Shown here one piece after another: positions 46,440 to 54,232 of a stretch of DNA of 64,000 nt (its first letter is position 1; the number at the start of each line of letters is the position of its first letter). Origin of the DNA: Boseongicola sp. H5 (GTDB taxonomy: Bacteria > Pseudomonadota > Alphaproteobacteria > Rhodobacterales > Rhodobacteraceae); the NCBI GenBank assembly GCA_020622165.1, contig JACNMN010000001.1, forward strand, positions 124,001 through 188,000. Direction: 5' to 3'. Made by a program: the position numbers and the translations under genes. Below the pieces are notes generated by a model, which made no database searches, had not been told where the DNA came from, and saw only the letters and a program-made list of their open reading frames with translations.

Positions 46440-47248
46440 TACTCCAGCGCGTCCTCCGGACGGATGCCCACCTCCCGGCACATCCGCCAGGCATAGGAGT
46501 TTTCCAGCGGCGGGTTCTTGCGCCACCACGGTTTTGTCCCGTTGGTATAGAGATGAACCGACACGGTTTCGTCGGTGAAATGCCCCTCCACCCGGCCGTG
46601 GGGGTCATAGAAGATGTCGTTCAGCTGGAACGGCACCGGATAGAGAACATCCGGCGGCATCGCCTTCTTGATGTCGCCCGTGACCTTGGCGAAATGCGTG
46701 AAGGCCTGCGGGCCGAAGGCGGTCCGTTCGGTCTTGTAGATCCGCACCGGATGCGGCGCGGCGCGATCCTGCTTGTCCATGCGCCGCCGCTGGCGCGGGT
46801 TCCACCACGCGGGATAATCCGGCAGGTTCTCGTAATAATCGAGCAGCTGATCCATCAGCTCGCAGTCCTGCGGCAGCCCCACCACGCCGCAATTCAGCGC
46901 CCCGCGCAGGCCATGGCCGGCAAAGATGTAATCCCAGTCGTCGGGAAAGGGCTTATGGCAAAAGGCGTCGCAATCGATCCAGATCGCGCCGGTGGCCCGG
47001 ATCATCTTGTACCGGAAGACATTGGACAGGAACGACGCGGAGGTCTGCTCCACCACATCCATGTCGATATCCATGATCTCGGTCGCGGGCCGGATCACCA
47101 CCCCCTCCGGGGCGTTCTTCACCTCATCGGTGCAGTAAAGCGTGACGGGATGGCCGTGCCGGATATGAGACGCCAGACACAACTGGTTAAGATACTGGAG
47201 ACGCTCTCCGATCCAGAGAGACGCAACGGGACGGCGGGTTTCAGCCAC
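46439..47248 (-). CDS. glycosyltransferase with DXD motif (GT32-like)
   Basis: 269 residues. LWIGERLQYLNQLCLASHIR and the motif IWIDCDAFC (D92-C-D94) followed by GALNCGVVGLPQD resemble the DXD sugar-binding domain of GT32/alpha-1,4-glycosyltransferase-type enzymes. The remainder is aromatic-rich (WWNPRQRRR, KPWWRKNPP). It precedes and touches the GT61 gene. Acceptor unknown. Confidence 0.8.
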   Translation of the reverse strand: MAETRRPVASLWIGERLQYLNQLCLASHIRHGHPVTLYCTDEVKNAPEGVVIRPATEIMDIDMDVVEQTSASFLSNVFRYKMIRATGAIWIDCDAFCHKPFPDDWDYIFAGHGLRGALNCGVVGLPQDCELMDQLLDYYENLPDYPAWWNPRQRRRMDKQDRAAPHPVRIYKTERTAFGPQAFTHFAKVTGDIKKAMPPDVLYPVPFQLNDIFYDPHGRVEGHFTDETVSVHLYTNGTKPWWRKNPPLENSYAWRMCREVGIRPEDALE

Positions 47249-47387
47249 GGGAAGAACCTTCTTTGCGTTATGATATGGTTCGATCTGCTCCTTGCACCGT
47301 TTTCCGGGATTTCACGGCCGGTGGCAAAGGCTTTTGCGGTTAACGCGCGAAAGCCGGGGCCAGTGTGGCGGTTTCGCAAAGCCCCGT

Positions 47388-49691
47388 CTAGCCGGATGGC
47401 AGCCGCAACTGCGCCTCGACCGCGGCGGGATCGGGGGCGCCGTGAAGATCGACGATGCTCAGACCCAGCCGCAGGCGGATCGCATCGCCGCGGGCGGTGA
47501 TCCGGGGCCGTCCGGGCCAGCGGCTCAGGTCATAGATCTGCTCGGCCTGCCATCTCTCGATGACGGTCACGCCGCCATAGGCGATCCGGAAGGTCACGGC
47601 CCCCTCGCCCGGGTCGATATGATTCACCCCGGTTCCGACCAGCACCTCGTCATCTCCGGCGCCCAGAACCACCAGATTGCGCCCCGGGCCGGTATCGATC
47701 CGCGACGCGCCGTCGCCATCGTAGATCCGGTCATTCCCGTGCCCGCCGAAAATGCGGTTGCGGCCGGTGAACCCGTGGATTTCATCGTCCCCGGTGCCGC
47801 CGTCCAGCGTATCATGGCCCGGCCCGCCGCGCAGGGTGTCGTTGCCGGCCTCGCCATAGAACGCATGCCGGCGGTTGGACTGCTTGGCCTGCGCGATCAG
47901 CAGGTCGTTTCCTGCCCCGCCGTAGAATTCGGCCTGCCCGTGCTTGGGGCCAAGCATGATGTCGTCGCCATCGGATCCGCGCACATTCACCTCCACCCGT
48001 TCGGAGGTTTCGAACTCGATCGGGCTTTCGGGATGGGCCACGATCTTCAGCGTCTTGCCGGTCTTGCCGTCGCCCTCCTGCCGGGCGACCACGGTGGCGA
48101 TACGGATCTTTTCGACATGCGGGGGGCAATGCAGCACGTAATCGTCGGGGCCGGCCATGTACCACAGCGTATCGGTGCCGCCGTCCTTCTCCTCCCGGAT
48201 CTTCTCGGCATCCGCGCCATAGGCCCAGTAATCGTTGTTCGCCCGCCCACCGGCCAGGATCACGCTGCCATCCACCGCCATCATCGCGTTGACCCCGCTT
48301 GCGGGGTTTTCATAGCCGCGCATGTCGAGCCCCAACTCCAGTGCGCCGGTCACCAGCGCCTCACGCAGGAAGTCGACCGGGGCGCTGTCGATCAGGTTGG
48401 TGGTCTCGCCCGGATCGGTCTCGATGTCGTAGACATGCTCTTCCCCGTTGGGGTAGCGGAAGTACCGCAGGTGCCGGTACCCTTCCACCGAGGGGCGGAC
48501 CGACAGGGTGCCGAAGACGCAGGTGACGGGCGATTTGCTCTCGTCGAACGCCCCAAACCCGTCATCCAGAAGCGGCAGCAGGCTCTGGCCCGAGATCCAG
48601 TCCGGCCGCGGCGGCAGGCCCACAAGCTGCATGATGGTTTTCGGGATGTTGTGCAGCGAGACCGGCAGGTCGATTTCGCGCCCCGTCTCCATCCCCGCAT
48701 GCCAGATGGCCAAGGGGATATGGGCCGCGCTGTCCCACTGGCTCATCTTGTGGAAACTGTCGTGATTGCCCAGATTGAAGCCGTTGTCGGACAGGAAGAC
48801 CACGGTCGTGTTCTGCCCCAGCGGCGAGGCCTCCAACGCATCGAGGAAACGGCCGATCTCGTGATCGACATGGCTGATCGCGGCGAAATAGGCGCGAACG
48901 ACCTGCCGCCACGCCTCGTCCCCCGCCTTTTCCGGGGTCCACTGGCCATTGGCGATATAGGCCGCCTCATACACCGCGAAACCCGGCTGCGGCCCGTGAT
49001 AATCCTCTTCGGCGGCGATGCTCGGCCAGCGGATCTGCGCCGGGTCGTACATCTGGTAGAACCGGTCCGGGCAGATCAGGTTGTAATGCGGATGCTTGAA
49101 ACCAAGCTGCAACAGGTGGCGCCGCGACGGATCCGCCTCGGCCAGGAAATCGATCGCATTCTGGGCAACGCTGTGGTCGTAGAACCGGTCATCCTGGCTG
49201 CCGTCATCATCGGGGTGGTTCACGCCCTTGATGCCCGGCCCGCGCTCCGAATAGGTCTTGACGCCGCGCCTGCGGCCCTGATCCGACGCCTCCATATCCC
49301 GGTGGAACAGCATCCGACGATACTCTTCGGGCATTGGCCGGTAATTTGCATCCACCTTGCCGGTGGTGAAGGTGAAGAAGCCCGCCCGTCGCAGGTCATA
49401 GGCCCAGGCCTTTTCGGGCGGGAAGACATCGCGCCAGAACCGGTTGAGATCGACCAGCCCGGTGCGGAACGGGGCCAGCCCCGTGGCCAGTTCCGCCCGG
49501 CAGGGCGCGCAGAGCGGCACCGTGGCATAGGCATTGGTGAAGCGCGCGCCGCGGCCCATGAACCGGTCCAGATTGGGGGTCTCGATGCGGATGCCGAACG
49601 TATCGCGCCAGGTGAACATGTCGATCATGTCATCGACCCAGATGACGCAGATATTGCCGCCTTCCACAGTCTCAGGCGTGAACCCCGCCAT
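47388..49691 (-). CDS. sulfatase fused to RTX calcium-binding repeats
   Basis: 767 residues with no N-terminal signal peptide. Residues about 10-470 are an alkaline-phosphatase-fold sulfatase: CICVIWVDD-like start, the formylglycine motif C61-A-P-C-R65 followed by AELATG, the later VVFLSDNGFNLGNHD and metal-binding TETT-type loops. Residues about 580-690 carry RTX nonapeptides (GGAGNDLLI, YGEAGNDTLRGG, GGTGDDEIHG, GGHGNDRIYD). RTX repeats bind calcium and target proteins to type I secretion, so an extracellular sulfatase acting on a sulfated polysaccharide is likely. The lone signal-less N-terminus agrees with C-terminal secretion. It sits inside the glycan cluster. Confidence 0.9.
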   Translation of the reverse strand: MAGFTPETVEGGNICVIWVDDMIDMFTWRDTFGIRIETPNLDRFMGRGARFTNAYATVPLCAPCRAELATGLAPFRTGLVDLNRFWRDVFPPEKAWAYDLRRAGFFTFTTGKVDANYRPMPEEYRRMLFHRDMEASDQGRRRGVKTYSERGPGIKGVNHPDDDGSQDDRFYDHSVAQNAIDFLAEADPSRRHLLQLGFKHPHYNLICPDRFYQMYDPAQIRWPSIAAEEDYHGPQPGFAVYEAAYIANGQWTPEKAGDEAWRQVVRAYFAAISHVDHEIGRFLDALEASPLGQNTTVVFLSDNGFNLGNHDSFHKMSQWDSAAHIPLAIWHAGMETGREIDLPVSLHNIPKTIMQLVGLPPRPDWISGQSLLPLLDDGFGAFDESKSPVTCVFGTLSVRPSVEGYRHLRYFRYPNGEEHVYDIETDPGETTNLIDSAPVDFLREALVTGALELGLDMRGYENPASGVNAMMAVDGSVILAGGRANNDYWAYGADAEKIREEKDGGTDTLWYMAGPDDYVLHCPPHVEKIRIATVVARQEGDGKTGKTLKIVAHPESPIEFETSERVEVNVRGSDGDDIMLGPKHGQAEFYGGAGNDLLIAQAKQSNRRHAFYGEAGNDTLRGGPGHDTLDGGTGDDEIHGFTGRNRIFGGHGNDRIYDGDGASRIDTGPGRNLVVLGAGDDEVLVGTGVNHIDPGEGAVTFRIAYGGVTVIERWQAEQIYDLSRWPGRPRITARGDAIRLRLGLSIVDLHGAPDPAAVEAQLRLPSG

Positions 49692-49694
49692 GGC

Positions 49695-50480
49695 TCAATG
49701 CCCCCAGAGCATGTAGCGCCGAAGCGCCATGTGCTGGGCGCGGTCGGCCTCGTTCCGGGGCAGCAGGAGCGTGTGATCGCGCCAGAACAGCACCTCAAGG
49801 ATCACCGATGCGCCAAGCGTCTTCAACAGCCCGCTTCGGTGACTGCGACAGCCGATGAACAGATCGGCTTTGCCCGACAGGGCGGGATCGCTTCCGACGA
49901 CGCTGTGGATCGCGCCGCCGTTTTCCTGAAACGCCAGTTCCGATCCGCGCAGGGTGACCGTTGCGAGGCGCGGCCGGCTTCGCGGGCCCTCGACAGGAGC
50001 GGTGAGTTCAAGCGCGCCGCCGGTCCCCTTGACGGTAAACCTGTCGCCGTCATCGGACAGGAACAGATATGTGGCCGACCGGCCATCCCCGCTGCCGGCG
50101 TTCAGGGTCAGCAGCGTGCGCGCCCCGCCCGTCTCGGGCGGCAGGTAGATCACCGCCATGGTCCAGCCCGCAGGGTCCGGGTCCACCTTGTCGACCACCA
50201 GCCCGCAATGGGTGCCCGCCCGCAGGGCGAGGCCGCAAAGGTCATCGGTCTCCGACAGACAGGTATGGCCGTCATTGGGTGCGGTCGGGTGGGCGACGCG
50301 GCCGGCGAGGCCGTCGTGCCATGCCGTGACCGCCCCGGTCTTCGCATCCGTGGCGAAGGCCTCGCGCACACCTTCCAGCCAGACCCCGCCCGCGCCCGCC
50401 ATCTGCTCGCGCAGGAGGGGCCGGGCGGCGTCGGCCCGCGCGCCGGGGGGCAGGTCGATGTCCAGTTCAAGCATCGCCAT
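49695..50480 (-). CDS. LamG/concanavalin-like domain protein of unknown function
   Basis: 261 residues from ATG 50480 (MAMLELDIDL); an ATG at 50474 is an alternative. The N-terminal third is acidic; residues about 125-250 show the jelly-roll pattern of LamG/ConA-like domains (GRSATYLFLSDDGDRF, ADLFIGCRSHRSGLLKTLG, EVLFWRDHTLL). The strand-rich region resembles carbohydrate-binding laminin G-like folds. No signal peptide. It overlaps the upstream gene by 14 bases and ends 4 bases before the sulfatase, so it is probably a partner of the sulfatase or of a glycan. Confidence 0.6.
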   Translation of the reverse strand: MAMLELDIDLPPGARADAARPLLREQMAGAGGVWLEGVREAFATDAKTGAVTAWHDGLAGRVAHPTAPNDGHTCLSETDDLCGLALRAGTHCGLVVDKVDPDPAGWTMAVIYLPPETGGARTLLTLNAGSGDGRSATYLFLSDDGDRFTVKGTGGALELTAPVEGPRSRPRLATVTLRGSELAFQENGGAIHSVVGSDPALSGKADLFIGCRSHRSGLLKTLGASVILEVLFWRDHTLLLPRNEADRAQHMALRRYMLWGH

Positions 50481-51954
50481 CTCCGTCGCGCACCGGCAAC
50501 AGGCACGGCAGGGCCCAACGATGCAGGCTGCGGCCCGTGGCGCCCTGCATCTGCCAGTCATCGCGCACCGATCCGCAGCCGCGATCACCGGTGCCGAACG
50601 CATAGGCCACCCGCAGATCGGCGCCTTCGGGCGCTTTGGAACACGCCAGAAGAAGCGATTTGGGATCGCCCGGGTCGATCGTCACGGTCGTGATCCTGGC
50701 CCCGTTTTCCGCGCCCACAAGCGTGAAACCCGCGGTCTTGCCCGCGCCGAGCGGGTCATCCTTGTCGATCACCAGATCGCCGGCCGCCTGTGCCACGACA
50801 CGGATGATGCTGCCGCCCTCCCGGCTCGACCGCTCGGCCAGATGGAAGGTGGGGCAGCGCCAGTCATCGGCCGCGGAAATGGCGGCGGCAGTCATCTCCG
50901 CCATCTCGCGCCGCGCCGCTTCGGTCGGCCGGTCGTGGTCGTCCTGGGCGAACATGTAGCCGGGGGCAGAGAAGATCAGACGATGATCCGCGTGGTTCCA
51001 GATCAGCTCCCACTGCCCTTCGATCGCGGCCTCGGTCGCCACCTCGGGCCCGCCGCTTTCGAACCGGGCCACGAAAAGCGGCTTGTCGAACCCGAGTTGT
51101 CCCAGGTCCCTTTCGGTCTGCGCCATCAGCGCCAGGATCCCATCCCGATACGCCACCGCCGAGCCCGACATATCCTCAAGCGCGAAATCCAGGTGGATGG
51201 CGAGAATCTTCGCCCGTTTGCCAAGAGCCGCCGCCGCCCGCGACAGGTTCGCCGCCGCCGTGATCAGGTTCTTGTAGGCCCGCCCGGTGGCCAGATCTGC
51301 ACTGGTGGCGGAGCTGTCGGTCTCCGCGCGGGTCAGAAACAGCGGCAGCGCCTCGAACTTCTCCAACTGCCAGCCCAGCAGCGTTTCGGCCACAAGCGCC
51401 TCATGGGTCATCTCGCGCAGATGCTCCAGCCAGTCATGGGTGCCCGCGCGCTCCACCCCGGCATGCCCGACCGCGCCGATATCGTCGGCGGGCGCAAGGA
51501 CATGCTGCGGAAACGCGCAGCCGCCGGGCGTGGCGAGCGCCGCGCGCGGCCCGCCAATGGCCAGCACGCCGTAAAGCGGCCCCGGCGCGTCGGCGATGAT
51601 ATCCCCGCCGGAGAGCGGCCGCCGAAAGGTCCGGATCCCCTGCCGCCCGGCAAGCCGCGCCGCGAAGATCAGCCAATCGCCGTCAATGCGCGCATCCCAC
51701 GCGTCGATCCCTTCCAGAAGCTCATGCGGATCGGCCCGCGTCACGGCAGGCGCCGCGCCGCCCGGTGCCTGTGCCTGCCCTGCGGGCGATGTGCCCAGAC
51801 GCAGGGCGATATCGTCGATCACCTTGTCCGACAGGCGCATGACAAGCCCGCTCGGGTCGTAGCGGATCACATCGCCATTGGCGGCACGGACCAGCACGCC
51901 GTGCCCGGCGGCGGCGGCTTCTGCCGGATCATCCTTCGTTGTCTTGCGCGCCAC
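50467..51954 (-). CDS. uncharacterised protein in the glycan cluster (possible carbohydrate-active hydrolase)
   Basis: 495 residues; no signal peptide. The central part (about 170-340) has a catalytic-looking alpha/beta pattern: GTHDWLEHLREMTHEALV, LATGRAYKNLITAAANL, ILAIHLDFALEDMSG, PLFVARFESGGPEV. It is reminiscent of SGNH-type carbohydrate esterases, but I cannot confirm the GDSL/SGNH residues. The last 90 residues are beta-rich and cysteine-containing (LLACSKAP, RGCGSVRDD). It is translated just before the LamG-like protein (14-base overlap). Function open. Confidence 0.5.
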   Translation of the reverse strand: MARKTTKDDPAEAAAAGHGVLVRAANGDVIRYDPSGLVMRLSDKVIDDIALRLGTSPAGQAQAPGGAAPAVTRADPHELLEGIDAWDARIDGDWLIFAARLAGRQGIRTFRRPLSGGDIIADAPGPLYGVLAIGGPRAALATPGGCAFPQHVLAPADDIGAVGHAGVERAGTHDWLEHLREMTHEALVAETLLGWQLEKFEALPLFLTRAETDSSATSADLATGRAYKNLITAAANLSRAAAALGKRAKILAIHLDFALEDMSGSAVAYRDGILALMAQTERDLGQLGFDKPLFVARFESGGPEVATEAAIEGQWELIWNHADHRLIFSAPGYMFAQDDHDRPTEAARREMAEMTAAAISAADDWRCPTFHLAERSSREGGSIIRVVAQAAGDLVIDKDDPLGAGKTAGFTLVGAENGARITTVTIDPGDPKSLLLACSKAPEGADLRVAYAFGTGDRGCGSVRDDWQMQGATGRSLHRWALPCLLPVRDGDGDA

Positions 51955-52111
51955 CAGCGCCCCCCTTACCTACCGTCGGACAGACCGGGCGCCGTTCATC
52001 CGACCCGATCCGAAGCGCACGTGCCGCGCGCGCCCCTGAGCCACGTTATGTCATCCGGATTGCGCAGACTAGGTGCAAGCGGTCCACCGACACGGATGCC
52101 GGCGCCACGGC

Positions 52112-54028
52112 TCAGGCCCGGTCGAATTGCAGCGAGCCGCTGGTCTCCCGATCCGGCGTTTCCGAAAGGCCATGGGCCGCGAGGGCCAGGGTGAACCGCT
52201 CCCGAAGCGCGCGGGCGTCCTCCTCCCCCACGAATGGCAGAAGCACGCGGTTCACCGTGCCCATCTCCACCGTCGCCAGCATGTCGGGCGTGATCTGAAG
52301 CGGCGGGGACAGGCGCAGGCAATCGGGCCGGAAATCGCGCAGACAGGCCGCCAGACCGCTGGCCTGCCCCGGCCCGTCGGAGGCAAAGCGCAACGGGCCG
52401 TCGGTGAGTTTCAGGCGGGATGTATCCGCCAGGCCGTTTTTCGCCGCGATCTCGCGGGCGATGCGGATCAGCGGCGCGCGGCTGTCCTGCGCCATCACGG
52501 TCAGATCGGGCCTTTCCAGACAGGCGCGCACGGGTATGAAGGCGACACCGGTGCGGATGTCCAGCACCCGCGCGCACCCCTCCAGATAGCCCGGGATGTT
52601 GCGCGCGTGGCGCCGCTCGAACCGGCCGCTCAGCACGGCGTTCAGCGTCTCGGGCGCGAAAACGCGGGGGTCCGCCGGCAGGGCGATGCCGTGGTTGGCC
52701 ACCCAATCCACGCTCACCTCTCCCGACAGGTCGATATCGCCCCGCACATAGGGATCGCCGTCTTCGGCGGCCCAGCCCGCGACGGTATCGGTCCGCCGCT
52801 CTGTCACCGGCCTGTCGGCGGCGGTCTTTTCCACCCGCGACATCAGCGCGGCGATCTTGGCCGGGTCGCGCGCCTGGGGCGGTTTCGCCTCGACCCGTGT
52901 GATCGGCAGCTTTCCCGCCTCGATCAGGCTCGATTTGAGCTCCGCATAGGCATCGGTCTGGCGGTAGTCGTCCAGCCGCGCCTCGATACGCGCGAGTGCA
53001 GTCTCATGCAGATCGTTCAGGACGGGATCGGTCAGAAGTTCGGCCATGATCGCCGCCCGCTTTTCGGCATGGCGCAGGATCGCCCGATCCTCGACCTCGT
53101 TGCGATCCTGAAGCGCCCAGTAGTCGGCGTTGTACTTGTCTTTCTTGTTGTTCACATTGCCGCGGAACTTGCGCACCGCGTAACTGTCCACCGATTTCAC
53201 CGCGTAGTGGTTCATCTGCGCCCAGTCGTAGCCGAGCGTGCGCCGGATCGAGCGCCAGCCGCGAAACCGGAAGTAATCCTCCATCGGCTGGCCCGAGCCG
53301 TTCAGCCACCGCACGGTGTCGGGAAAGCCGGTCTCCAGATGCTTGTTCTTGATCGACGGGCGGTGGATGCCGAGCTTCCAGTATTGCGGGTCGAACCTGA
53401 ACAATGTCTTGACGCCCCAGCCCTTGTTCCAGAGCGGCGGCGCGGCGCGGGTGTATTGCTCGGTCACCGGCGCGCGGGACCAGTCGACAATGCCCGCCGA
53501 GCCGAAAATGCGCCATGTCACCACGACGCCGTTGGCATCGCGCGCGACCGTATTGTCCAGCAACCCCTCAAGCGTGCCCGACGGGTGATTGATACAGAGA
53601 AACTCGTCGGCATCGAAAACCATCAGCCAGTCCGACTGGCGCACCAGCGGTTCGTTCTGCGCATGCTTCAACGCACTGGGCTGCGGCTTGACGCCCTCGG
53701 GGATCGTGTTCGGCCGGTGATACCCCAGACCCAGCTCTTCCAGCCGCTTCAGCATCTCCACCGTGCCGTCGCTGCAATCATTGGTGTAGACAAGGATATC
53801 GGTGAACCCCACCGCCAGATGATGGGCGACCCATTCCAGCAGGAACGGCGCTTCGTCCTTCATCATCGAAACGGCCATGACCGTGCCGTGGGTGCTGTGC
53901 GGTTTGAGATGTTTCACGCGCTGATGCTCATCGGCCCCGGTGCCCTTGGGTCGGCTCTTGGGCGGCCGACCGGTTTGCGGCGAAAAGACGCCGGATCGAC
54001 GGCCCCGTTGCCTGCGATCACGTCGCAT
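52112..54028 (-). CDS. glycosyltransferase family 2-like / methyltransferase-like fusion protein
   Basis: 638 residues. The first 45 are Arg/Lys-rich; the family-like start begins near residue 45, so a later start (GTG near codon 38) is possible. Residues about 48-400 are the GT-A domain: AVSMMKDEAPFLLEWVAHHL, YTNDCSDGT, FDADEFLCI (DADE, 139-142). Residues about 410-638 look like a SAM-dependent methyltransferase with a degenerate glycine loop (VLDIRTGVAFIPVRA, near 488-502; Gly-x-Gly is weakened by Arg). It could methylate the sugar it transfers. It is the first gene of the cluster, sharing a 204-base divergent region with fadD. Confidence 0.75.
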   Translation of the reverse strand: MRRDRRQRGRRSGVFSPQTGRPPKSRPKGTGADEHQRVKHLKPHSTHGTVMAVSMMKDEAPFLLEWVAHHLAVGFTDILVYTNDCSDGTVEMLKRLEELGLGYHRPNTIPEGVKPQPSALKHAQNEPLVRQSDWLMVFDADEFLCINHPSGTLEGLLDNTVARDANGVVVTWRIFGSAGIVDWSRAPVTEQYTRAAPPLWNKGWGVKTLFRFDPQYWKLGIHRPSIKNKHLETGFPDTVRWLNGSGQPMEDYFRFRGWRSIRRTLGYDWAQMNHYAVKSVDSYAVRKFRGNVNNKKDKYNADYWALQDRNEVEDRAILRHAEKRAAIMAELLTDPVLNDLHETALARIEARLDDYRQTDAYAELKSSLIEAGKLPITRVEAKPPQARDPAKIAALMSRVEKTAADRPVTERRTDTVAGWAAEDGDPYVRGDIDLSGEVSVDWVANHGIALPADPRVFAPETLNAVLSGRFERRHARNIPGYLEGCARVLDIRTGVAFIPVRACLERPDLTVMAQDSRAPLIRIAREIAAKNGLADTSRLKLTDGPLRFASDGPGQASGLAACLRDFRPDCLRLSPPLQITPDMLATVEMGTVNRVLLPFVGEEDARALRERFTLALAAHGLSETPDRETSGSLQFDRA

Positions 54029-54131
54029 AGTCCGTGCTGCAGGTCAATCTCGGCGACCGGGGTGCGACCCGGGCCCGACGATCCGGATGCCAGTCGCGGC
54101 CCGCGCAGGTCGCCCACGTCCATAGCAAAAA

Positions 54132-54148
54132 CCTATTGCATATATAGG
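54132..54148. promoter_or_regulatory. inverted repeat between the glycan cluster and the acyl-CoA ligase
   Basis: CCTAT (54132-54136), seven bases, ATAGG (54144-54148) is a perfect inverted repeat in the 204-base divergent promoter region, with a TATATA stretch inside it. It could be an operator governing either side; no regulator can be assigned. Confidence 0.3.
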
Positions 54149-54232
54149 AGCTGACCTTGCGTCATATTTGTATTGCCGCTTCCCACACACGCGGAAGACG
54201 CTAACCTGCCTGCGGGAGAATTGGGAGGAACC

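Noticed and set aside
47640-47945. CRISPR-like or microsatellite repeat
   Set aside because: Repeats here are RTX nonapeptide coding repeats, not conserved at DNA level.
47292-50693. 1133-codon plus-strand open frame
   Set aside because: Antisense to the sulfatase-RTX gene and its neighbours; the coding strand has clear motifs.
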